Source: Berkiella sp964502705
Lineage (GTDB): Bacteria > Pseudomonadota > Gammaproteobacteria > Berkiellales > Berkiellaceae
Assembly (NCBI GenBank): GCA_964502705.1
Contig: CAZCXZ010000019.1
Location: 1 to 37,781 of the forward strand
Length of the DNA: 37,781 bases
Direction of reading: 5' to 3'
Shown: one piece after another, positions 1 through 7,817 of the stretch
How the letters are laid out: every line of letters begins with the position of its first letter
How positions within the stretch are numbered: position 1 is the stretch's first letter
Program-made: the position numbers and the translations under genes
Notes under the pieces: generated by a model
The model's input: only the letters and a program-made list of their open reading frames with translations
What the model was told of the DNA's origin: nothing
The model's database searches: none

Positions 1-488
1 TACAGCTTGGCAACCGCATACGGTGAACGCGGGTAAAAAGGCGTGGTCTCTTTTTGCGGCACTTCCTGCACCAGGCCATAAAGTTCGGAAGTTGATGCCT
101 GATAAAAACGTGTTTTCTTCTCCAGTCCCAGAATCCGGATGGCTTCAAGCATGCGCAGCGGCCCCATCGCATCTACGTCTGCGGTGTATTCTGGTGACTC
201 AAAACTCACGGCCACGTGGCTCATGGCTGCAAGGTTGTAGATTTCGTCGGGCTGGATCTTCTGTATCAGGCGAACCAGATTGGAGGAGTCCGTCAAGTCA
301 CCGTGATGCAGGAAAAAACGTACCTCGTCCTCATGCGGATCATGGTACAGATGGTCGATCCTGGCGGTGTTGAACGACGAAGCCCGTCGCTTGATACCAT
401 GCACAACATAACCTTTGCTCAATAGAAGCTCGGCCAGATAGGCACCATCCTGCCCGGTGACACCAGTGATTAATGCAGTTTTTTTCAT
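1..488 (-). CDS. gmd: GDP-mannose 4,6-dehydratase, 3' end cut by window edge
   Basis: Converts GDP-D-mannose to GDP-4-keto-6-deoxy-D-mannose, the precursor of GDP-L-fucose, GDP-D-rhamnose or GDP-perosamine; cytosolic. Translation from the ATG at 488 gives 162 residues before the window ends. It has the NAD(P) motif GVTGQDG (residues 9-15), RRASSFN (about 34-40), the STSELYG segment and the catalytic YAVAK (Tyr157, Lys161), the same spacing as E. coli Gmd. The family is about 370 residues, so over half lies outside. The manC gene at the other end of the locus supplies its substrate. No intact GDP-sugar reductase, epimerase or aminotransferase partner is visible here; the neighbouring SDR is a deleted remnant. 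The product sugar therefore cannot be named. Identification is firm. Confidence 0.96.
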   Translation of the reverse strand, partial: MKKTALITGVTGQDGAYLAELLLSKGYVVHGIKRRASSFNTARIDHLYHDPHEDEVRFFLHHGDLTDSSNLVRLIQKIQPDEIYNLAAMSHVAVSFESPEYTADVDAMGPLRMLEAIRILGLEKKTRFYQASTSELYGLVQEVPQKETTPFYPRSPYAVAKL

Positions 489-526
489 GGATCTTTTTTC
501 AGTGTGTATTGATATTGTCGGGGCGC

Positions 527-551
527 TGGTGCCGTGAGCTTTCCGGCACCA
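527..551. other. Small hairpin between the SDR remnant and gmd
   Basis: The 78-bp spacer between gmd and the SDR remnant contains an inverted repeat: an 8-bp perfect stem (TGGTGCCG / CGGCACCA) with a 9-nt loop. No T-run follows on either strand, so it is not a classical intrinsic terminator. It could be an RNA stability or attenuation hairpin, or chance. No function is claimed. Confidence 0.4.
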
Positions 552-566
552 CAACTCACGTCGTCT

Positions 567-935
567 TCAACGATTGTTGGATCGGTAACAGTCGGAATAA
601 TTTCTCAGGCCGACTTCAAACACAACGGAACGCGTGAAACCCATATCCAGCAGTTTGCGTGGATCGTAGTTGCAGAGAGAGTTCACATTGTTTCTGTCGA
701 GTAGTTTTAAAACGTGCACAATAGTACAGTCGGGCTCCAGGAAACCCTTCGAGGACTCCGGCATGAAAAGGTTTCCTTCAAAGACCTCGACACCAGGCCC
801 GAATTGCGCTGTCCCAGGATTCCGCTGATTACGCCTGGAAAGTACCTTGATGCGGACGTTGCCATGCCTCCTGAGCTGCGCAACAAGATGTCTTCCTATA
901 TACCCGGAGGCACCCGTGATAGCAACAGTGTCCAT
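567..935 (-). pseudogene. Internally deleted NAD-dependent epimerase (SDR) remnant
   Basis: The ATG at 935, preceded by GGTGAG, opens a 122-residue frame; an in-frame GTG at 947 is also possible. Residues 1-75 are a normal extended-SDR N-terminus with the Rossmann motif TGASGYIGRHL. The last 35 or so residues (PRKLLDMGF, then an acidic helix ending near CYRSNN) look like the C-terminus of a sugar epimerase or GDP-fucose-synthase-type SDR. The middle, including the catalytic Tyr-x-x-x-Lys, is absent. Intact family members are about 300 residues, so roughly 180 are missing. The simplest reading is one internal deletion; fusion of two different SDR genes is the alternative. It is unlikely to be catalytic. 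Confidence 0.7.
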
Positions 936-940
936 AGATC

Positions 941-3106
941 TCACCACTTCACATATTCCCCAACAGATTCATACCGCGTTCCCTTCATGCCCAGCTTGAA
1001 GGCCGCAATTCCGGGCGTATCGTCTTCATTGACCCCGCCCAGATCGAACCACTCCAGACCCAATTGCTTGAGGGACACCGTCGCGTTCCACAACAGATAC
1101 TGATTCGCCTTGAGGTGCCGGCCAGCAGGGCCGTTCCAGCCAAGCAGATAAGTCGCCGCTGCCCCATGACGAACCAGGCAAATGCCTCCAACGGCCTCTT
1201 CGCCATGCATGGCGCGCAGTATGAGCAACTGTGACTCTGCAGGCAAATGGGCGCGCAAAGCCAGCAGCAAGGCTATGGGCGCACCTGTAAAGCCTTTCTC
1301 CAGCATCAGTTCCCGATATCTTTCCATCATCCATTCGAATAGGCAGTCATCACTGCCGGACTCCACGCTCAAACCGTGCTTTTCAGCGGACAGCAGTGCA
1401 TTGCGCCATTTGCCATCAAGTTTCTTTCGCAGGTCTCCCAACTCCATCCTCAGGTCAATCCACACAGATTCCCATGCAACCGGGGAAAACTGCCGAAAGC
1501 CCAACCCCTCCATCAGGACCAGATGCGGCCCCGAGAGCTCAAGCTCCGGCGCCGCAGCAAGTACCTTGCCCCGAAAGACGTTTCCCAGGCCCGCCAGTTC
1601 CGTCCAGACTGCAGTCACATCCAGCAAACCCGGCGGTTTCACAAATAAAGGCCCGCGATTGATGCGTGAAACACGCAGTATCCCGGCTACAGACTTTTGC
1701 AGCAACTGCACAAAGGCGATGAGCTCATCTCCGCGATAAAAAGCGCCGCGCTTCACCTGCCAGCCGGAGTCCGCCAATTTGGCTTCACCATACGCCCAGC
1801 TTTGAAGCAGGTTGGAACGACCAGCCTGCAACATCCACTCGTTCCACTGAGCCGGGGAGGCATCGCCCCAAACAAGCCGAAGCTGCGACTGCCCCCCGGA
1901 AGGCGCCATGGACGGGCCACAACGTTTTACCAGCTCCCGCAAAACTAGGCTCTGATGTACCGGCAGATATACCCGCGTATGACGCAAATGCCAGGCGTTG
2001 GCATGCTGCTCCCTGTCCAACATCACTTCAGGCGGCAAATCGGGCCAGGTCGTCACCGGCAGGCCTCGGCCCTGCCAACGGTCGTACATGGCTTCGGCGC
2101 GGCGGATGGAGTCAGCCTGATAAGCGCTAAGGTAAGGTGTCCACGCCCGGCTCTCAGATCGCTCGGCGAGCATGGCCAAGTCGCCCGCACCCACATTATC
2201 GTCGACGAGCAAGGCATCCCAGAGAAGTTGGTGACGCCGACGGTGTCGAGCTACCCGGCCTAGGTCAGCAATCAGCCCCCCCAACAGGCGCCGGGCAAGC
2301 CCGCTCGGCGAGGGTGCAAGCATCGCCTGAGCCACAGCCTCGCTCGCGTCCGGAGACTCAGAAAATGGCGCGGCCGTCCGGTGCACCCCGCGAAAACCAA
2401 GTTTCTGCAGCACCCGCTTGACCAGCCAGAAACACGCATGGAGCTGGCTGCTTTTGACGGCTGGGCCCATCTGCCGCTGCAAATCGCGAAGCTGACCAGC
2501 CCAGGTGAGAGGTGGGCCAAAAGACGTGACGATGGCTTGCCCCAAAACCCCCGGACCATTCGGGCGCACCACCAAGACGGCACCGTCCGGAGTGGGCAGA
2601 TGCTTGTGAGGGCTGTAAATGACAAAATCGCCGCCCACTCCAACACCGTCCAGAGGACGCAACACATGTGCAGCGTCCTCAACCAGCCACGCCCCGTGAT
2701 GCCGGCAAAAGTCGCTTGCCGGTGCAGGGTGGGTCGGGCGGCCGAAATAGTGGACCAGCAAGAACATGTCCGGCGGGTTGACCCCTGCCAACTCCCGGCA
2801 CGCAACCATGTCGGGCTCCATTTGGGAGGTCAGCGGGTAAAACACCAGCTTGAACCCTGTCAGCCGCAACGCATGCAAAGAAGAATTGCAGAAAAAGTCC
2901 GGCAACCAGACCGTCGGCTGAGCTGAAGGCGCCCGGCTTTTCCGCCATAGCGCAATGAGCGCCAGGGACCAGGCGGACCGTGACAGCCAGCCGGCACTTT
3001 CACCATCCCGATGCCATGGCGCCGCGAGCGCTGCGTCTGAAAGCGGCCGGCGTATCAGTGCAAAGAAGAGCTTGCTCCAGGCAGGCAAAGGGGCCTGGGT
3101 GATCAT
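941..3106 (-). CDS. Fusion of DegT-like aminotransferase-fold domain and FemAB/GNAT-type acyltransferase
   Basis: A 721-residue protein with two halves. Residues 1 to about 400 resemble the DegT/DnrJ/EryC1 PLP-dependent fold: the VEDAAH segment holds the Asp that contacts the PLP ring nitrogen, and SPHKHLPTPDGAV carries the candidate Schiff-base Lys. Residues from about 425 to the end resemble FemAB-like GNAT transferases (the BioF2/Methicillin_res group), ending with the typical WFDLGGVNEDDTPG-FKLGMKG pattern. A sugar amination plus N-acylation enzyme is the obvious guess. The aminotransferase half is divergent, however, and may be structural only. Its start overlaps the stop of the deacetylase gene by 4 bp (ATGA), so the two are probably translationally coupled. 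The reading frame is intact although its neighbours are damaged. Exact substrates are unknown. Confidence 0.82.
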   Translation of the reverse strand: MITQAPLPAWSKLFFALIRRPLSDAALAAPWHRDGESAGWLSRSAWSLALIALWRKSRAPSAQPTVWLPDFFCNSSLHALRLTGFKLVFYPLTSQMEPDMVACRELAGVNPPDMFLLVHYFGRPTHPAPASDFCRHHGAWLVEDAAHVLRPLDGVGVGGDFVIYSPHKHLPTPDGAVLVVRPNGPGVLGQAIVTSFGPPLTWAGQLRDLQRQMGPAVKSSQLHACFWLVKRVLQKLGFRGVHRTAAPFSESPDASEAVAQAMLAPSPSGLARRLLGGLIADLGRVARHRRRHQLLWDALLVDDNVGAGDLAMLAERSESRAWTPYLSAYQADSIRRAEAMYDRWQGRGLPVTTWPDLPPEVMLDREQHANAWHLRHTRVYLPVHQSLVLRELVKRCGPSMAPSGGQSQLRLVWGDASPAQWNEWMLQAGRSNLLQSWAYGEAKLADSGWQVKRGAFYRGDELIAFVQLLQKSVAGILRVSRINRGPLFVKPPGLLDVTAVWTELAGLGNVFRGKVLAAAPELELSGPHLVLMEGLGFRQFSPVAWESVWIDLRMELGDLRKKLDGKWRNALLSAEKHGLSVESGSDDCLFEWMMERYRELMLEKGFTGAPIALLLALRAHLPAESQLLILRAMHGEEAVGGICLVRHGAAATYLLGWNGPAGRHLKANQYLLWNATVSLKQLGLEWFDLGGVNEDDTPGIAAFKLGMKGTRYESVGEYVKW

Positions 3107-3756
3107 TCGCGGAGATTCCAGGCATCCAGCCTTGCCCGTGACGGGGCGTAATGGGCATCCGCTGCGCCCTCAAGAAACGCGCCCAGAAGCCGGTTGGAAA
3201 ATACCGTGTAATTGGAAAATTCGTCCTGAAATTCGGCTGAATCGCGCCGCAACGCAAACGGCGAGACACCCTGCGCATTGTCTCCGCGCAACCCGCTGTA
3301 AATGAAGCGAAAGCGGCGCCGAGCCACGGCCAGAGCCTTCTCGCTGAAACTCGCAAGATTCCCGAAGGTGTAGGAAAAATGATCGATAGAGACACCCAGA
3401 CGTTGCTCCAGCGTGTCGGCGCTGGACGTGACTTGAATACCCAAGGGCTTGAGTACTTCCTCGGCCACCACGCGGTTGGAGGTGAATCCGTCGTCAAAGG
3501 TCAAAAGCAGATTGCGACTGTGAATCTGCTCCTTGCCGCAGACCATGGATTCGAATTGCCCAACTGAAACGAAATTCCAGGAACGTTGCAGCCAACGCAG
3601 CTGCGCAGCAAAATTGGCCTGATCAACAGGCGCAATATCATGATAAAGAAAAACCCGAAGCTGGTTCTCGGGCGCAAGCCCAATTGATCGACCGACTGCC
3701 TTTAACGTCCTGAGGGAATAGTAGGCCGCAGCCAGAATATGGTGATGAAGTGACAT
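3103..3756 (-). CDS. Polysaccharide deacetylase (NodB-like) with central deletion, probably inactive
   Basis: 217 residues. It matches the NodB/CE4 polysaccharide deacetylase family at both ends: FLYHDI near residue 36, LLLTFDDGF near residue 84 (the catalytic and metal-binding Asp pair), and a C-terminal part with FSYTFGNLASFSE. Related proteins carry about 60-70 residues between the segments here ending VLKPLGIQ and starting SSADTLEQRL. That stretch normally holds the metal-binding HxxxH motif, and here it is missing in frame. Without those histidines hydrolysis is unlikely. Homologues often sit beside FemAB-like genes, as here. The gene may be decaying, since the methyltransferase before it is frameshifted and an SDR two genes on is also internally deleted. 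Confidence 0.8.
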   Translation of the reverse strand: MSLHHHILAAAYYSLRTLKAVGRSIGLAPENQLRVFLYHDIAPVDQANFAAQLRWLQRSWNFVSVGQFESMVCGKEQIHSRNLLLTFDDGFTSNRVVAEEVLKPLGIQVTSSADTLEQRLGVSIDHFSYTFGNLASFSEKALAVARRRFRFIYSGLRGDNAQGVSPFALRRDSAEFQDEFSNYTVFSNRLLGAFLEGAADAHYAPSRARLDAWNLRE

Positions 3757-3874
3757 TGCGATGGCATCAGGCCTCAGTCAACTCGACGCTTTACGGCAAG
3801 CTGAATGAACCAAAGAACGAAGGTAGCGAGGGGAGATAACGACATTGGAACGGATGCCAAAAAACAGGCTGCCC

Positions 3875-4731
3875 TCAGGGCTTCTGGCAGTGAAAGGAAC
3901 GCTGCCTGGCAAGCCACCCGAGAAAACCGGCATTGTTCGACAGCAGGGCGTCAAGCTTACCAAACACGCTCCCTGGCTTCCCGGGCGCGGTAAAACGCAA
4001 TTCAGGGCTGTACAGTATTTCGGACCAGCGCTCTGAAACCTTGCCGGCGAAAGTGGCTGCAATGGACTCTTTTTGATCATCCGAGGCCCAGCCAGCCAGA
4101 ATGCTCCTTCCACCCACCCTTTCGTCAGGTAAGCCCTGCCAAGCAGGCGACGGAGCCAGCGAATGGGTGGCTGGACGTTCAGCGAATAGTTGGCAAATAC
4201 ACCGCCGCTCTTGAGAACCCGACAAGCCTCGGACACAGCCTTGTCGAAATCAGGGATGTGCTGCAATGTCTGAACGGTCCAGATGCCGTCAAAACCGGCA
4301 AAATTTTCGTCTATCGTGAACGGCAACGCAGTGGCGTCGGCATGCATGAGTCCCACCTGATGGCCAACCAGACCGCCGAGCACATTCCTGGCGTGCGGCA
4401 GGTTCGAACGCACAAAATCAACAATCAACACCCCCACATCCGGACGCGTCTGCGCAAGACGGCGCCAGTGCCAACCCCAGCAACCGCCGACATCCAGAAT
4501 CAGCCCGCCTTGCGGAATGGCCGCCAGGAAGCGATCAACCTCATGGTCCATCACCGGTATCGAATGGCTGGCACTGAGTGCATCAAGGTAATTGTCGTAG
4601 CGCACCGCAGCAACGCGCTCGCGCAGTTCAACTTCCACAGATTGATCGGTGGAAGTGTGCGGCATACCGCCGTAAATCCCGTCGAAGTCGGCGTCACAAG
4701 AATGAAGAATATTTTCCAATTGCGAGTTCAT
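3875..4731 (-). pseudogene. Class I SAM-dependent methyltransferase disrupted by a frameshift
   Basis: From the ATG at 4731 the frame encodes a good Methyltransf_11-like domain: LILDVGGCWGWHWRR (SAM motif I, near residue 76), an acidic motif II segment (LIVDF), and TVQTLQHIPDF with RVLKSGG. At about 4083-4090, after the residues GAFWLA, coding character switches to the frame one base over. That frame continues with ASDDQKESIAATF and SEILYSPELRF and stops at 3875. The original frame instead runs to 3778 through a Pro/Ser/Cys-rich sequence with no protein-like character. Loss of one base in the G-rich CTGGCTGGGCC run explains it. The uninterrupted protein would have about 285 residues. A sequencing error is possible. 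The C-terminal half of the family varies, so loss of function is likely but not certain. Confidence 0.75.
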
Positions 4732-4755
4732 TTAGCTGCCATCAAGACCAAGTAC

Positions 4756-5667
4756 TCAACTCTTTTTTTGAATTTTAAAGAAAAGATACCTCAACGTACC
4801 AAAAAAGGAGCTTCGGAATGCTCCAATCATTGCAATAATGCCAGCAACAAATTGCCTCTCCACAAGTAGACTCTTGGACTGAGTCGCCAACAGCCGTGCA
4901 TTTATGTCGTTCCAAAGGCGACCCTTGTCCGCCTGAATAGATTGCCGCTTGAAGACATGATCTCGTATAACATTAACAACATTTTCCCGATGTTTTTCAA
5001 CTTGTCCCGAGGCATTGGTTGCATGAATCAAGTACTCGCCCTGCACCGAGCGTAAACATTTGAATTTTGCCCCTGCCTGTGCAGCAAGCATCCAGAAATC
5101 GTAATCCTCGGCCGTGATGAATTCTTTGTTTTCACGAAAGAAGATTTTGTTATGAACCAGGAAATCCCGACTTACCAATGCAGCCGAAGGAGAGAGGCAG
5201 TTGCCGATCACCAGCAGTCGCCTGTAAAAATCCGGGCAGTACGGCCCGTGTTGAAGCAGACGTCTATCCCCAGTTGCATCATTTACCATAATCTCATCGG
5301 TGCTGAACACATCAATAGATGGATCCTTCTGAGCCTCACCGAGTACAGTTTCCAGCTTCCCCGGATACCAAAGGTCGTCAGAATCCAGAAACGCGACCCA
5401 ATCACCTTTGGCAGCGCGGATTCCCATATTTCTTGACGCAGCTATAACACCATCGTTATGGATCTTCAATACTTTAATCCGTAGATCCCTAAAGCCCTGA
5501 ATGACATCATCTGTATTGTCCTGAGAATGATTGTCTACAACAATCACTTCCCAATTTGTGTAAGTTTGATCCAGCACTGATTGCAAAGCACGAATCAGAT
5601 AATGCGCATGGTTATATGTCGGGATGACTACGGAAACGAGTGGAGTTGTGTGGGTGGCATCACTCAT
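4756..5667 (-). CDS. Family 2 glycosyltransferase
   Basis: 303 residues with a GT-A fold. The N-terminus has VSVVIPTYNHAHYLIRALQS (from about residue 10), then WEVIVVDNHSQDNTD and AFLDSDDLW; the last is the DxD metal- and nucleotide-binding motif. A later TAEDYDFWMLAAQAG matches the acceptor/catalytic ED region of this family. No transmembrane segment is evident before the C-terminus, so it acts on the cytoplasmic face. It overlaps the preceding SDR gene by 4 bp (ATGA) and follows the CDP-sugar genes, so transfer of the CDP-6-deoxyhexose is a reasonable inference. It is the only classical glycosyltransferase I can recognise in the window. Confidence 0.93.
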   Translation of the reverse strand: MSDATHTTPLVSVVIPTYNHAHYLIRALQSVLDQTYTNWEVIVVDNHSQDNTDDVIQGFRDLRIKVLKIHNDGVIAASRNMGIRAAKGDWVAFLDSDDLWYPGKLETVLGEAQKDPSIDVFSTDEIMVNDATGDRRLLQHGPYCPDFYRRLLVIGNCLSPSAALVSRDFLVHNKIFFRENKEFITAEDYDFWMLAAQAGAKFKCLRSVQGEYLIHATNASGQVEKHRENVVNVIRDHVFKRQSIQADKGRLWNDINARLLATQSKSLLVERQFVAGIIAMIGAFRSSFFGTLRYLFFKIQKKS

Positions 5668-6623
5668 ACATTTCCATTTTCATTTTTAAATGCCGCTTGG
5701 CAGAAAACCAGCAAGTCGTCGATTTCGGTATTGTTATCAATCTCCAGATTGATTCCCATTGCCTTCAATGCCTGCGTCTGATAAATAAGAATTTCATGCG
5801 ACTCATCATCGACTGTTATCGGTCTGCACAATTCCGGCTCGAAACCCAGAACCACCTTGCAGCGCTGTTGAATGAGCTGCGCCATTTCGATCACAGATCG
5901 CGATACCCCAGCACCTACATTGAACACATCACGCATTGAGTTACCGACGGCGCATAAAGATAAGTGACCGGAAATTCGACAGACCTCCGCCATAGAGACA
6001 AAGTCCCGGTGCTGCAAGCCGCTGGAGCGGAGAGTCATCTTTCCGGTCTCCACCACTTGTCTGCAAAGGTCATTCACCAGTAGCGTCCAGCAATTGACAT
6101 CTTTGTGCACGGGCGAACCAAAGGCATTGGACATGCGCAGCACCAGTCCTTCAATTTTCTTCTGACGACTGGCATTCAGAACGGCATATTCCCCCGCGAG
6201 ATGCGAGGCGGCATATGGATGCAGATTACGCGGGCAAACGTCTTCCGTGAAGGTACCGGCAAGCGGGCTGGCATACACGTGCGCGGTGGACAGGTAAATC
6301 AGCCGCTTAACACCCGCTTTGATTGCGGCGGTGACCAGACGTGCGGTGGCTACGCCGTTAACCTCAAGCGCCGCCACCGGATCCGCACTACAGTCTTTGG
6401 CATTCATCCCCGCCGCATGAATGACTAAATCCACACCGCAACACCCTTCCTCCAGTGCATCGTCATCGCTCCAGTCGACCTTGATCGCTTCCGACTCTGA
6501 TAGCCATTCAGGGGGAGGTCTTGCCTCGCGCGAGCCCAAAACAACACAATGCCCGGTCCTCTGAAAATGTTGGGCCAATCGCCCCCCGACAAATCCGAAA
6601 CCGCCGGTGATCAGTATGCGCAT
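5664..6623 (-). CDS. NAD-dependent epimerase/dehydratase (SDR), likely CDP-4-keto-6-deoxysugar reductase
   Basis: 319-residue extended SDR. Rossmann motif TGGFGFVGGRLAQHF at residues 6-20, a LVIHAAGMNA segment, catalytic Ser/Thr in YLSTAHVYASP, and a YAASHLAGEY segment where the usual YxxxK Lys is replaced by His. That replacement deserves checking, since Tyr is present but Lys is not. It follows rfbG, the RmlC-like gene and rfbF with 9-bp spacing. In comparable CDP-sugar loci this position holds the C4 ketoreductase that finishes the sugar, as RfbJ does for abequose. Without rfbH a CDP-6-deoxyhexose rather than a 3,6-dideoxyhexose is expected. The reductase role is inference; epimerase is the alternative. 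Confidence 0.85.
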   Translation of the reverse strand: MRILITGGFGFVGGRLAQHFQRTGHCVVLGSREARPPPEWLSESEAIKVDWSDDDALEEGCCGVDLVIHAAGMNAKDCSADPVAALEVNGVATARLVTAAIKAGVKRLIYLSTAHVYASPLAGTFTEDVCPRNLHPYAASHLAGEYAVLNASRQKKIEGLVLRMSNAFGSPVHKDVNCWTLLVNDLCRQVVETGKMTLRSSGLQHRDFVSMAEVCRISGHLSLCAVGNSMRDVFNVGAGVSRSVIEMAQLIQQRCKVVLGFEPELCRPITVDDESHEILIYQTQALKAMGINLEIDNNTEIDDLLVFCQAAFKNENGNV

Positions 6624-6632
6624 CGGATCACG

Positions 6633-7394
6633 CTACCGCGCCCACGGAGCACCCTTGGTCCACAAGGACTCAAGAAGCTCATGATCTCGCTTGGTGTCCA
6701 TGCAGTGCCAGAAACCATTGTGGCGATAAGCCATCAATTGGCCGGCATTGACAGCCTGCTCGAGCGGTTCGCGTTCGAGCATCGTGCTGTCACCCGCAAT
6801 CAGGTCAAAGAACGCTGGCTCAATGACAAAAAAACCGCCGTTGATCCAGCCATCATGCAGCTGCGGTTTTTCCTGAAAACTGGCGACGCCATCGCCATTC
6901 AGCTCCAACTCTCCAAATCGGGCAGCAGGGCGCACCGCAGATACCGTCACCAACTTTCCATGGCTACGATGAAAAGCCAGCAAGGCCTCCAGATCAATGT
7001 CCGCTACACCGTCTCCGTAAGTCAACATGCAGGTCTCATTGCCAATAAATGACTGCATGCGCTTGACACGACCTCCAGTCATGGATGCATCACCGGTGTT
7101 GACCAGAGTAACCCGCCAGTCCACGGGGTCCACCTGGTGTGGCGAAACACTGCCTGACGCCAGATCTACGGTAAAGTCGGCGTTGAGAGCCCGGTAATTG
7201 AGGAAGTATTCCTTGATCACCTCGGCCTTGTAGCCCAATGCAACATAAAAATCCTTGTGCCCGAATCGCGCATAGGTCTGCATGATGTGCCAGAGAATCG
7301 GTTTGCCACCGACTGGCACCATCGGTTTGGGAATGACATCGGTGTATTCGGCCAGACGCGTACCGAATCCGCCGGCGAGCAAGATAACCTTCAT
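6633..7394 (-). CDS. rfbF: Glucose-1-phosphate cytidylyltransferase
   Basis: Makes CDP-glucose from CTP and glucose 1-phosphate, the entry step of CDP-linked 6-deoxy- and 3,6-dideoxyhexose synthesis. 253 residues, the usual length (about 257). The N-terminus has LLAGGFGTRLAEYTDVIPKP, with the nucleotide-binding GGxGTRL and the sugar-phosphate-binding PKPMVPVGGKPI segment. YGDGVADIDL near residue 126 carries the catalytic metal-binding Asp. It is one of four CTP-using enzymes in the locus. It sits between the RmlC-like epimerase and the SDR. Identification is firm because the YALGYKAEVIKEYFLNY-like region and overall length match RfbF rather than RmlA or GalU. Confidence 0.95.
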   Translation of the reverse strand: MKVILLAGGFGTRLAEYTDVIPKPMVPVGGKPILWHIMQTYARFGHKDFYVALGYKAEVIKEYFLNYRALNADFTVDLASGSVSPHQVDPVDWRVTLVNTGDASMTGGRVKRMQSFIGNETCMLTYGDGVADIDLEALLAFHRSHGKLVTVSAVRPAARFGELELNGDGVASFQEKPQLHDGWINGGFFVIEPAFFDLIAGDSTMLEREPLEQAVNAGQLMAYRHNGFWHCMDTKRDHELLESLWTKGAPWAR

Positions 7395-7397
7395 GAC

Positions 7398-7817
7398 TTA
7401 GCCCCAACCATATCTAATTTCTGACAATTCAAGGCGCTGAACTTCATTCGGATCATGCGGAAGGTTCGCGATATTCAACACCAGGCTTCCCGAGTCCGTC
7501 AGCCCTTTAAATCCGAACCAGATGCCGGGCGGCACGGTGAGACGTGCGTAGCGATCAACACCAATTTCCTCCACTCGAAAGTCACGGGCACCCTCGAGCC
7601 GAAACACAAACCGCACTTGCCCCACGGGCACGATGACATTCATCGTCATCCGTAGGTGCCGCTTCCAGGCCTTGATAGCACCTGCAGCTACCCAGGAAAA
7701 GTAGGCCTCACCAAAACCGCCATAGCCCGCATCGGTCTGCTTCATGGCGTGCAGCACATCTCCACCCGTTGTCGCAATACGCGCCAGCGGCGTAATCAAA
7801 ATATCGTCAAGACTCAT
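7398..7817 (-). CDS. RmlC-like cupin, putative CDP-4-keto-6-deoxyglucose 3- and/or 5-epimerase
   Basis: 139 residues from the ATG at 7817, which overlaps the rfbG stop as ATGA; a GTG three codons upstream is less likely. It is a small cupin related to dTDP-4-dehydrorhamnose 3,5-epimerase: AIKAWKRHLRMTMN in place of the RmlC RGLHYQ segment, then VGQVRFVFRL and a VPPGIWFGFKGL strand. It is shorter than RmlC (about 180). Placed between rfbG and rfbF it most likely epimerises C3 and/or C5 of CDP-4-keto-6-deoxyglucose before reduction. Isomerase or structural roles have been found for other short members, so the reaction is inferred from position. Confidence 0.82.
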   Translation of the reverse strand: MSLDDILITPLARIATTGGDVLHAMKQTDAGYGGFGEAYFSWVAAGAIKAWKRHLRMTMNVIVPVGQVRFVFRLEGARDFRVEEIGVDRYARLTVPPGIWFGFKGLTDSGSLVLNIANLPHDPNEVQRLELSEIRYGWG

